Shown here: piece after piece, positions 43,146-50,799 of the stretch | Numbering within the stretch: the first letter of the stretch is position 1 | Layout of the letters: each line of letters starts with the position of its first letter | Origin: SIG78 sp045635745 | Lineage (GTDB): Bacteria; Verrucomicrobiota; Lentisphaeria; Victivallales; Victivallaceae | Assembly (NCBI GenBank): GCA_045635745.1 | Contig: JAZTWG010000048.1 | Location: 1-64,000, forward strand | Direction of reading: 5' to 3' | DNA length: 64,000 bases | Notes under the pieces: generated by a model | What the model saw: the letters and a program-made list of their open reading frames with translations, nothing else | What the model was told of the DNA's origin: nothing | The model's database searches: none | Made by a program: the position numbers and the translations under genes

Positions 43146-44090
43146 TCACTTTTTCTTTGATTTGGGCGGTTTGTATTTACCAACGCACACACCCAGCGCA
43201 GTGGCTACCGGCCGGGTAAATTTGTGTTTATCTTTTTTGGTATGTTTGGCATCCGACGGCATATTTACCAGCTTGCTTCTGCCATTGCGGCAAGTAACCA
43301 GTGTAGTAGAACCGCCGCCATCCATATTCACTGCGTTAAAAGCACCCAGATACTTCATAAGTTGAGCCCCCTCATGGCAGGACATCCCCATGCTGTACCC
43401 CGGCTGACGACCATCAACCACACCAATATAGAGAGTCTTTTTATCACTGGAAAGTCCATAGAATGTTCTGGGGTGCAGCGGTTTATCCGGTTTCATAAGC
43501 TCTCCGGAGCGCAAGATGAAAGAAAATCCCGATACCGCAAGCTTAATGCCTTCAGGATTATCACCTTTTTTGAACGTTATCAAATCGGCCTGGCCATTAT
43601 CACGCACGATCAGCGCCGGCACGCCGTTGGCTTTTTTTCCATGCGGCGTTGCAAGCACTTCGCCATTGCTTACCAGCAGCCCGACACCGTTGGCAAAGAG
43701 ATGTTTTACTTTAGGGTCACCCCACGGTCCCCAGGGGGAAGCATTGACCGCCAAGCGGATATTATGACCTTCTTTGTATTTGGCTTCGGCAAATTCCCAT
43801 ACCCGCATGCGCTTGGTTTCGATCACCCGATTGGCCGGGTAAGGCATGAATTCTCCCCATTCAGGAGTTTTGCTGTTGACCACCAGATAGACTTTGGGAT
43901 TGCTCAAATCCACCTTGGCAGCATAAATCACCAGTTTACGCGGAGATTCCAGCTTGAATGTTTTGAGCATGATGCCGGGAGCTTCATTTCTGGCATCCTG
44001 CCAATCGTACCCTCCCCTGAACGGCAGTTCTGCAGCACCGCACAGCAATGCAGTCAAGCCCATCAACGCAACAATCAACCACCGTTTCAT
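43146..44090 (-). CDS. Exported NAGPA-domain (phosphodiester glycosidase-family) protein
   Basis: The 314-residue protein starts with a signal peptide (MKRWLIVALMGLTALLCGAA). It contains the NAGPA domain blocks RTFYGLSSDKKTLYIGVVDGRQPGYS and FNAVNMDGGGSTTLV, the latter carrying the conserved acidic and glycine-rich active-site segment. Family members, named after the mammalian uncovering enzyme, cleave phosphodiester-linked sugars, or in some bacteria are secreted with peptidoglycan or teichoic-acid roles. GGGAG precedes the ATG. It lies 6 nt before pfkA on the same strand. Confidence 0.85.
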   Translation of the reverse strand: MKRWLIVALMGLTALLCGAAELPFRGGYDWQDARNEAPGIMLKTFKLESPRKLVIYAAKVDLSNPKVYLVVNSKTPEWGEFMPYPANRVIETKRMRVWEFAEAKYKEGHNIRLAVNASPWGPWGDPKVKHLFANGVGLLVSNGEVLATPHGKKANGVPALIVRDNGQADLITFKKGDNPEGIKLAVSGFSFILRSGELMKPDKPLHPRTFYGLSSDKKTLYIGVVDGRQPGYSMGMSCHEGAQLMKYLGAFNAVNMDGGGSTTLVTCRNGRSKLVNMPSDAKHTKKDKHKFTRPVATALGVCVGKYKPPKSKKK

Positions 44091-44127
44091 GGCTATCTCC
44101 CGATTTTATTTATGCGGCCGCAGGATA

Positions 44128-45069
44128 TTATTCCCAGAAGATTTTTCCGCAGAAATCGCGCAATCTCACTTCGCCGTGCAGGCGGTTTTCGCTATCAACG
44201 ACCATAATACTGTTGATCGGAGAAGCCAGCAGCTGTTTAATGACTTTAGCCGCGGCCACATCCTCGTTTACCGCCGAAAACTCATCGCTCATAACCTCGG
44301 AAACTTTGATATTGGCGGCCTTGCCGATAACTTCAGCATAGGGTTTGAGGTCATAAAGGGCAGTCAGGTTGTCACTTTCCAGCAAATCCATGGGTATATT
44401 GTAGCGCAAGATATCCTTCAAGGTCAGCACCCCAAGCATTTTACCATCATCATCCAGCACCGGAATAACCTCGACCCGGCTTTCACCGAATTTCCGGAAT
44501 GCAAATGCCAGACTGTCATCGGCCTGCAGCACAGGACCGATACCGCTGGCGATATCACCGACTTTAAGATAATCGGGCAGACGGACCTGCACCACACCGA
44601 AGAAGTTCACAACTTCTTCCACGCTTTCAAGATCAGCAACCTGACCGATCTTTTCCAGATCCGAAAATTCACGCGCCAGCGCCGACACCACATGCAAATG
44701 CAGCCCCGGGTTATCTGCCGGCGACAAAACCAGCACCACCACGCGCACATCTTCGCCATCATCTTCGCCGCCAAACCTTACCGGTTCCTTGAGTGTAGCC
44801 AGCGCCACGATCAGGCGGTCAAGACCGGCCACGCGTGCGTGCGGCATTGCCAGGCCGGGAGCGATAACTGTCGGGAACATGGCCTCGCGGGCGAAAACGC
44901 CGCTTTGAACTTCATCAAACTTGAGCGAAGGATTATTTTTGACCGCCAGCCGGATCAGATCGGAAATGATCGCCTGATTATCGGCGGCACTCTGCCGGCA
45001 GATGATAGCTGCGGCATCTACAAAATCCTGAAATTTCACGTTATTTTTGCTGCTGTTCACGTTGTCCAT
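44128..45069 (-). CDS. PTS EIIA (fructose/mannitol type) domain fused to CBS domains
   Basis: The 313-residue soluble protein has an N-terminal EIIA-2 domain with the phosphorylatable histidine in GLAMPHARV (His77). It is followed by two CBS repeats (about 175-300: VLTLKDILRYN and IMVVDSENRLHGEVRL). No PTS EIIBC permease is adjacent, so it is likely a regulatory, nitrogen-PTS-like protein that senses adenylates and phosphoryl transfer rather than a sugar uptake component. It is separated from the NAGPA gene by 37 nt on the same strand. Confidence 0.85.
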   Translation of the reverse strand: MDNVNSSKNNVKFQDFVDAAAIICRQSAADNQAIISDLIRLAVKNNPSLKFDEVQSGVFAREAMFPTVIAPGLAMPHARVAGLDRLIVALATLKEPVRFGGEDDGEDVRVVVLVLSPADNPGLHLHVVSALAREFSDLEKIGQVADLESVEEVVNFFGVVQVRLPDYLKVGDIASGIGPVLQADDSLAFAFRKFGESRVEVIPVLDDDGKMLGVLTLKDILRYNIPMDLLESDNLTALYDLKPYAEVIGKAANIKVSEVMSDEFSAVNEDVAAAKVIKQLLASPINSIMVVDSENRLHGEVRLRDFCGKIFWE

Positions 45070-45280
45070 AGATTTCCTACTTTTTTGAGTTCAAATTGTG
45101 CTCTTGGTTACGAATATAATACCTGCAAATAACTTTAGCAAATAAATAAAGAACAAAAAAGTGATTTTTTTCAAAATTTTTATTCATTTTTATATCAGAT
45201 AAAGCATAAAATCCGTTATTTTCCACCCCCGTAAGCAATATAAAGCTGAAAAATAATCCGCTTCTCTCATAAAAGGCTAT

Positions 45281-45308
45281 TTGCTTTTTATCCGGGAGGT
45301 GTTATCTT
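45281..45308 (+). promoter_or_regulatory. Putative promoter of the alpha/beta hydrolase gene
   Basis: TTGCTT (45281-45286), 16 nt, TATCTT (45303-45308), 48 nt before the start codon. Confidence 0.4.
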
Positions 45309-45355
45309 AAAATCAGGATGAAAATTTTTTAATTCAGCAAAAAAGGAGCAAAAAA

Positions 45356-46162
45356 ATGTATCCATTCAAAAGCTATTTTCTTGATAAACCGCTGATAAAA
45401 GGCCGGGTTTTTGATGTTTTTGAACCCGAAGCCGGTGTGCCCGTAAAAGATGTGGCAATATTTTTTGTCCATGGCGGCGGCTGGAACGCCGGATCGCGTA
45501 CCGGTTTTTACCAGCTTATGGAAGCATTCGGCAAACTGGGTTATATAACCTGTACCACCGATTACCGGATGAATGGAGCCAACGGTTTTACCCAGCTTGA
45601 AGATATCCGCGAATCGTTTGATTGCTTTGTACATCTGCTCAAAGAACGCAATCACTCCTGCCGGATCGCGGTTCACGGTTCTTCGGCCGGGGCTCATCTG
45701 GCAAGTCTGCTCTGCTGTGCAAAACCGGGAGAATGTGGCGAAATTGTCGATAAACTCAAATATCCGGAAGTTCGCCCCGAAATGGCATTTCTGCAGGCCA
45801 CACCCCACAATTTCAAACATTGGGATGGCATGATGCCGCCGTTCTGGGATCAGATGCAGCGGGTCGCCGGAGCCAAATACGAAGAAAACCCCGAACCATT
45901 TGAACGGCTTTCGCTGGAAAACTTCATCCGCGAAGACAATCCGCGGCTGTTTTTTATCGAAGCCGAGCTCGAACACTTGTTCCCGTCGGAACACACCAGA
46001 GAGCTCGCGCTCAAACACCGCAGTATGAATATTGCCTCGCAATGGAAAGTCTACAAACGCGTTGAACACGGTTTTTTCTACGAACTCCAACGAACTATGC
46101 AGCTGCAGGCATTTCAGGATATCTGCGATTTTCTGGAAGACAAACTCGTTACCGAGTTCTGA
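45356..46162 (+). CDS. Alpha/beta hydrolase (esterase/lipase-like)
   Basis: The 268-residue protein has the HGGGW oxyanion motif (residues 40-44) and the nucleophile elbow GSSAG (about residue 105), the combination found in hormone-sensitive-lipase-like and kynurenine-formamidase-like esterases. The end VYKRVEHGFFYE supplies the likely catalytic histidine, and an acidic residue lies in FFIEAELEHLFP. No signal peptide is seen, so it acts in the cytoplasm. The substrate is unknown. Confidence 0.85.
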   Translation: MYPFKSYFLDKPLIKGRVFDVFEPEAGVPVKDVAIFFVHGGGWNAGSRTGFYQLMEAFGKLGYITCTTDYRMNGANGFTQLEDIRESFDCFVHLLKERNHSCRIAVHGSSAGAHLASLLCCAKPGECGEIVDKLKYPEVRPEMAFLQATPHNFKHWDGMMPPFWDQMQRVAGAKYEENPEPFERLSLENFIREDNPRLFFIEAELEHLFPSEHTRELALKHRSMNIASQWKVYKRVEHGFFYELQRTMQLQAFQDICDFLEDKLVTEF

Positions 46163-46180
46163 AGCATTTTATACCGCAGC

Positions 46181-46221
46181 AAAAAGCTCTTGCGCACCAC
46201 TCCAACGTGCAAGAGCTTTTT
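46181..46221 (+). terminator. Terminator of the alpha/beta hydrolase gene
   Basis: A 13-bp perfect stem, AAAAAGCTCTTGC (46181-46193) with GCAAGAGCTTTTT (46209-46221), has a 15-nt loop and T-rich end. Confidence 0.85.
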
Positions 46222-46350
46222 ATTACAGATCTTCGATAAGCCAGCATTCAGGTACGCATCGGAAACAGAGTATATTTTCTGATTGTACTGCAGTTTTTAC
46301 TTTTCGCCAAACTTTAGATAAAAAAATATTGATAAAAAAATATTCAAGTC

Positions 46351-46378
46351 TTGCATTTCAGTTCAAACGTGGTATATT
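46351..46378 (+). promoter_or_regulatory. Putative promoter of the tandem aldolase gene
   Basis: TTGCAT (46351-46356), 16 nt, TATATT (46373-46378), 50 nt before the start codon. It is the clearest case of the TTGCAW-N16-TATATT pattern. Confidence 0.55.
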
Positions 46379-46427
46379 ATTTGCCAATATTTCGTATCAA
46401 CCATCTTTTTTTTGGAGCATGAAAACC

Positions 46428-47708
46428 ATGGAACTGCAGTACACCCATCCGCGCAATATCCTTGTGCAAACATTGAAAACTCTCTACGATTACGGTATGA
46501 CCACCACTTCGGGCGGAAATCTTTCCATCAAAGACGAAGACGGCAATATCTGGATCACGCCCGGCGGTATCGACAAGGGTTCACTGCGCCCGGAAGATAT
46601 TGTGCGAGTTGCGCCCGACGGCACAGTACACGGCTTGCACAAACCCAGCAGCGAACTGCCGTTCCATAAATCAGTTTATCAGCTGCGTGACGATGTCAAA
46701 GCTGTTCTGCATGCCCACAGCCCGGCACTGGTGGCGTTCAGCCTTACCCGGCGGATACCGGATCCAACTCTGATCCCCAGCGCCGAACGCATTTGCGGCA
46801 AAGTTGCATTTGCAAAATACGAAATACCCGGCTCCGAAGCTCTCGGCAGCATCATCGCCCAGGAATTTGCCAAAGGCAACGACTCGGTGATTATGGAAAA
46901 CCACGGTGCAGTCATGGCCGGTAAAACCATTACCGAAGCGTTTGCCCGTTTTGAAGCGCTGGACTATGTGGCGCGTATCCAGATCAATGCGGCCAGTTTC
47001 GGCGACACCATCCAGCCGCTGACCGGCAAACTGCCCAAGCGCACTTATCCTGAATTCATCCCCGACGTAGTCAGCGCAGCCGAATGCGAATTGCGCGACG
47101 AACTGGCAAATTTCCGGGCCCGCGCCTATCGCCAGCGGCTGCTGTTCAGCGGCAGTGCGTTCCTCAGCGCGCGTTTGGGCGATAATGATGACTTTCTGAT
47201 AACGCCTTCCAACTTTGATCCGATGTATCTGGATGCACCCGGCATTGTGCGTATGCGTATGGGTATGCGCGAAGCCGGCAAAATGCCCTCCACTGCCACG
47301 CCGATCTGCCGCAATATTTTCAACAAATGCCCATGGGTAAACAGCATTCTTATGATGCGCCCGCCCTACATCATGGCGTTTGCCGTCACCAACCACAAGA
47401 TCGACAGCCGCACCATTCCGGAAAGCTACATTATGATGCGCGATGTACCCATGATCTCAAGCAAAGAGTATTTCAGCGATCCTGATGCCGTAGTGAAAGT
47501 GCTTTCTCCGGCCAATCCGGTGGTATTGATCGAAAACTGCGGTGTGCTGACCACCGGCAAAACGATTCTGGAAGCCTTTGACCGGCTGGAGGTATCGGAA
47601 TTCACCGCCAAATGTATCATTATGGCAAGCCGCCTCGGTGAACTTTCGCCGATCAACGATCAGCAGGTAACAGATATTATCGAAGCATTCAAGCTGCCGA
47701 CGGCCTGA
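46428..47708 (+). CDS. Tandem class II aldolase/adducin protein with degenerate second domain
   Basis: The 426-residue protein has two aldolase class II/adducin domains. The first (about 5-200) has the full zinc site: His95 and His97 in LHAHS, His159 in ENHGAV and Glu76 in SSELPFH, the layout of fuculose-phosphate or ribulose-phosphate 4-epimerase-type enzymes. The second (about 215-420) aligns with the first, but the HxH becomes M-M-R (309-311), the third histidine becomes Cys371 (IENCGV) and the Glu becomes Ala290. It is therefore likely regulatory or structural. ATG at 46428 is used because GGAG (46414-46417) is 10 nt away. Confidence 0.85.
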   Translation: MELQYTHPRNILVQTLKTLYDYGMTTTSGGNLSIKDEDGNIWITPGGIDKGSLRPEDIVRVAPDGTVHGLHKPSSELPFHKSVYQLRDDVKAVLHAHSPALVAFSLTRRIPDPTLIPSAERICGKVAFAKYEIPGSEALGSIIAQEFAKGNDSVIMENHGAVMAGKTITEAFARFEALDYVARIQINAASFGDTIQPLTGKLPKRTYPEFIPDVVSAAECELRDELANFRARAYRQRLLFSGSAFLSARLGDNDDFLITPSNFDPMYLDAPGIVRMRMGMREAGKMPSTATPICRNIFNKCPWVNSILMMRPPYIMAFAVTNHKIDSRTIPESYIMMRDVPMISSKEYFSDPDAVVKVLSPANPVVLIENCGVLTTGKTILEAFDRLEVSEFTAKCIIMASRLGELSPINDQQVTDIIEAFKLPTA

Positions 47709-47740
47709 TGCGGCAGATATATTACTGAAAAAACTCAATG

Positions 47741-47778
47741 GGGTTGTTGCAAAAACATTCAAGTTTTTGCAACAACCC
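47741..47778 (+). terminator. Probable terminator after the tandem aldolase gene
   Basis: A 16-bp perfect stem, GGGTTGTTGCAAAAAC (47741-47756) with GTTTTTGCAACAACCC (47763-47778), is present. There is no long T-run after it, so it may stop transcription only partly or act on the other strand. The 350-nt gap to the next gene holds only this stem and the promoter and stem of the RAM-domain gene. Confidence 0.55.
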
Positions 47779-47912
47779 TTACTGCATTATTTGATTATAA
47801 ATTTCAAGTTTAAGCAATATTTAATGTTTACTCGGGAAATAACCGTGCGTTTACTTTTACAAGGCCACAAAAAAGATTTTTGCAAAAATCCGGCAAAAAT
47901 CTATTTTTTTAT

Positions 47913-47981
47913 TTGCATTTATTTTTATCAATGCTATTATAGCCTTGGAAAGCCGGTTCGCCGGAATACCCCGAACCGGCT
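47913..47981 (+). promoter_or_regulatory. Promoter and 5'-terminal hairpin of the RAM-domain gene
   Basis: TTGCAT (47913-47918), 16 nt, TATTAT (47935-47940) predicts a start near 47947. The first transcribed bases then form a perfect 10-bp stem, AGCCGGTTCG (47951-47960) with CGAACCGGCT (47972-47981). A 5'-end stem of this kind can stabilise an mRNA or bind a regulator. Confidence 0.5.
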
Positions 47982-48058
47982 CAGCTTTGTTAACTGTCTG
48001 CTGGACAGCAGTTTGCAGAGCAAGATAAATTTTGTCCGGCAAAGGAGAAATTTGTATT

Positions 48059-48361
48059 ATGGTTACCGGAATTGCGTTGGTCACCGTCGAACGGAAAATG
48101 CTGCGTCAGGCTACTGAAGCGTTGCTGAATATCCCGGGCGTTACCGAAGTTTACACCGTTGCTGGAGAATACGACCTTGTGGTTATGATCCGCGTAAGTA
48201 CCAATGCAGAACTCTCCGATGTAGTTGCCAACAAGATGACCCGCGATATTCCCGGAATCACCCATACACGCACAATGATCTCGCTGCAGGCCGATGCCAA
48301 AGTCGATCTCTGCAAGTTCTACGACACAAAATTGCATACCGATCCCAAAGTATACATCTGA
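48059..48361 (+). CDS. Stand-alone Lrp/AsnC ligand-binding (RAM) domain protein
   Basis: The 100-residue protein consists only of the alpha/beta RAM fold of Lrp/AsnC regulators: VTVERKMLRQATEALLNIPG, then VYTVAGEYDLVVMIRV and DIPGITHTRTMISL. The N-terminal DNA-binding helix-turn-helix is missing. Such stand-alone domains form ring-shaped assemblies that bind amino acids and may modulate full-length Lrp proteins. ATG at 48059 follows AAAGGAG with 11-nt spacing. Codons look well optimised and the mRNA leader has a hairpin, so it may be abundant. Confidence 0.8.
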   Translation: MVTGIALVTVERKMLRQATEALLNIPGVTEVYTVAGEYDLVVMIRVSTNAELSDVVANKMTRDIPGITHTRTMISLQADAKVDLCKFYDTKLHTDPKVYI

Positions 48362-48385
48362 TAAAGTAAACAACACAAAAAATAC

Positions 48386-48420
48386 ATCTGCCGCAAAAAT
48401 ATCTGCGGCAGATTTTTTTT
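48386..48420 (+). terminator. Terminator of the RAM-domain gene
   Basis: ATCTGCCGCA (48386-48395) pairs perfectly with TGCGGCAGAT (48404-48413), followed by an eight-T run. Confidence 0.93.
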
Positions 48421-48519
48421 AACAACGATTTTATTTATCATACCAGTCATGGTTGCCGGCATTGTTTTTGCTCATCTCCGGGCGATTCTCCGACGTTGCA
48501 TACAATCCGGCATCAAGAT

Positions 48520-49449
48520 TCAAATCGAGTCAAATGCACCACATGCCCGCCGGTACTCCAGCGGTGTTTTCTGATATTTTTTCCGGAATACTTTGATAAA
48601 ATATCCGGCATCGGCAAAGCCGCATTCACGGGCGATCTGATTTATTTTCAAATCCGGATACTGCAGCAGCCAGCAGGCCTTTTCCATACGCAGATCAAGT
48701 ATATAATCTTTCATATTTCTGCCGGTCGAATTATGAAAAATCTCTGACAGCTGTGTCCGGTTAACCCGCAGTGCTTCCGCTACTGTTGAACAATTTACAA
48801 ACATATCATAATTCAAATCTATATAATGTATGGCCTGTTCAACTATTGCCGGCAGCTCCGGTGTACTCTCTTCCACTCCGGCAATATCGATCTTGAACTG
48901 TTCCAGTATTGCACTCAACAGCAGCCGGATGCGTTTACTGCGGGCGTTATTAATATCGGCAATCACATCATTGGCGCACTCCAAAAGTTTCTGCAAACAC
49001 TCTCCGGGGGGTGGATAGTGACAGTAAACCGTACGTTTAGCACCATTTTCATCCCAATACGAATGTACCAGCCGGATAAGATTGTGCATAAAAATTACCG
49101 AATAATTTTCATACTTCAAGTTTCCTGCGTAAACTGGAGCATTCCAATTTCCCCTGCCACCGACAGCGATTTCACCGGCGTGGATAAGCCTCTCCCCCGC
49201 CCGGCGGTCATACGCCGCAGTCATCCGGCATGAGCCCTCAATAAAAAATATCATCCGCAATATATAACCGCGCCGTTCCCGCCCCGATGGACAATCATTA
49301 TCAAAGAGATAATGAAAACGCTCTCCGGCAGCAAGTATTTTTTCGCACTTTGCCAATCCCTCAAGCATGATTTCACCGGCTACCGGCTCCCCCGGCCACT
49401 CGCCGCGCCGACGCGGAATAAAAATTTTCTTTTCCGACATATTTACCAT
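48520..49449 (-). CDS. AraC-family transcriptional regulator
   Basis: The 309-residue protein has an N-terminal effector region and a C-terminal AraC DNA-binding domain (about 205-305). The second helix-turn-helix is INQIARECGFADAGYFIKVFRKKYQKTPLEYRR, the family signature. It is divergent from the sialidase-like gene at 49558, with only about 110 nt between, so it is the natural candidate to control that gene. The effector is likely a glycan product, by inference. Confidence 0.9.
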   Translation of the reverse strand: MVNMSEKKIFIPRRRGEWPGEPVAGEIMLEGLAKCEKILAAGERFHYLFDNDCPSGRERRGYILRMIFFIEGSCRMTAAYDRRAGERLIHAGEIAVGGRGNWNAPVYAGNLKYENYSVIFMHNLIRLVHSYWDENGAKRTVYCHYPPPGECLQKLLECANDVIADINNARSKRIRLLLSAILEQFKIDIAGVEESTPELPAIVEQAIHYIDLNYDMFVNCSTVAEALRVNRTQLSEIFHNSTGRNMKDYILDLRMEKACWLLQYPDLKINQIARECGFADAGYFIKVFRKKYQKTPLEYRRACGAFDSI

Positions 49450-49557
49450 AAAATAGACAATATAACCATTTAAAACATCTTAAAACTGTACTAAAATAAT
49501 ATATGCGATCACTAAAAAAATACAAACAAAATTACAATAAAAGGAGTGCAAAAAAAA

Positions 49558-50622
49558 ATGAAAAAAGCATTTTTTAGTTTGCTGTTGCTCATATCAGCAG
49601 CAATCATTCTGGCAGCAGGAGAAGCGGCAGTTACTGCTCAAGGCACATTGGTAAAAGATGGTTTTCACAATGCTTTTCCCTCCATTGTGGAGTTCAAAGG
49701 CAACTGGTATATGTCGCACCGGCGGGCTACCGGTCACCGGCGGCGGGATGGCAAGATTCCGGTCTACCGTTCGACAGACCGGGGAAAAACCTGGAAAGAA
49801 ATCGCACTTTTCCAGAAAGACAAATTCGATATGCGCGATCCGCGGCTGGCGGTAGTAAACGGCAAACTGACCATCTATGCCGGTTATACTTTTATCATGC
49901 CGGATAAAAGCGGCCGTCATGGTGTTTTTGCGTTCCGCAGCGCTGACGGCAGCACATTTGAAGAGTTCAAACCCACCGGTTTTGCCGATAACTCGTTTTT
50001 CTGGGGGTGTCTGCCTTACAAAAAAGGCTATGTAGCTACGGCTTATCACAAAATTAAAGATGTTATGTACGCTTGTTTGTACCGCAGCAATGACGGTGAA
50101 AACTGGCAGCACTTTCTCCAATTTCCTGACGCCGGCAGCAACGAAGTAAGCATGAGTGTCGATAAATCAGGCGAACTCTACTGTATTGTCCGGCGGGCAG
50201 TTCCCGGCGATGTACCGCTTTTCTGCCATATCAGCGAAAACGGCATGATCACCCGCAGTATTGAATTGTCAGAACCTTTACAGGGGGTCATGCTCCAGAG
50301 CATCGGCAATGAATTTCTCGTTGCCGCCCGCCATTGGAAGTGGCGTGACACCAAAAACTTCAAAGGACGCGTCGGGGTGAAAAATGATCTCTTTATTATG
50401 GATAAAAACGGCAAACTCACCTTCCAGCAAACCATCCGCAGCGACGGCGACTGCTCCTATACATTCTGCGTGCCGGATCAGACAAATGAATTTTACGCGG
50501 TGTATTACTCGCAGCACGACTACATGGCTCGCTTTCTGAAAGAAAAAAATGCCAATCCACTGACCGACAAACGCCCTGCAGATATTTGTTTTGTCAGGAT
50601 AAAATACAGTCAGGGCAAGTAA
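49558..50622 (+). CDS. Exported sialidase-like (BNR/Asp-box) protein
   Basis: The 354-residue protein has a signal peptide (MKKAFFSLLLLISAAIILAAG) and a six-bladed propeller with Asp-box-like repeats: STDRGKTW, SADGSTFE and SNDGENW. RDPRL, WGCLPYKKGY and VSMSVDKSGELY resemble the exo-sialidase fold, but the full arginine triad cannot be confirmed by eye. It may act on sialic acid or another glycan. ATG at 49558 is used with AAGGAG 11 nt upstream; a GTG at 49546 overlaps that site. It has its own terminator. Confidence 0.7.
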   Translation: MKKAFFSLLLLISAAIILAAGEAAVTAQGTLVKDGFHNAFPSIVEFKGNWYMSHRRATGHRRRDGKIPVYRSTDRGKTWKEIALFQKDKFDMRDPRLAVVNGKLTIYAGYTFIMPDKSGRHGVFAFRSADGSTFEEFKPTGFADNSFFWGCLPYKKGYVATAYHKIKDVMYACLYRSNDGENWQHFLQFPDAGSNEVSMSVDKSGELYCIVRRAVPGDVPLFCHISENGMITRSIELSEPLQGVMLQSIGNEFLVAARHWKWRDTKNFKGRVGVKNDLFIMDKNGKLTFQQTIRSDGDCSYTFCVPDQTNEFYAVYYSQHDYMARFLKEKNANPLTDKRPADICFVRIKYSQGK

Positions 50623-50666
50623 CAGACCCAAAAGATTTTTGCAAAAAAAACGAGCTGAAAATAATA

Positions 50667-50704
50667 CTCTCTGCAATAAAAAAGCTGCAGAGAGCATTTT
50701 TTTT
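50667..50704 (+). terminator. Terminator of the sialidase-like gene
   Basis: CTCTCTGCA (50667-50675) pairs with TGCAGAGAG (50686-50694), followed by an eight-T run. Confidence 0.9.
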
Positions 50705-50736
50705 AAAGAAAACGGCTTTTTAAGCTTGAATAAAGT

Positions 50737-50764
50737 TTGTATTTTGCTCTCAACCGGTTATATA
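50737..50764 (+). promoter_or_regulatory. Putative promoter of the DUF1549/DUF1501 operon
   Basis: TTGTAT (50737-50742), 16 nt, TATATA (50759-50764), 36 nt before the first start codon of the four-gene operon. Confidence 0.5.
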
Positions 50765-50799
50765 TTTACATTGAATAAGGAGATGGAAAGGAGTTTTTT

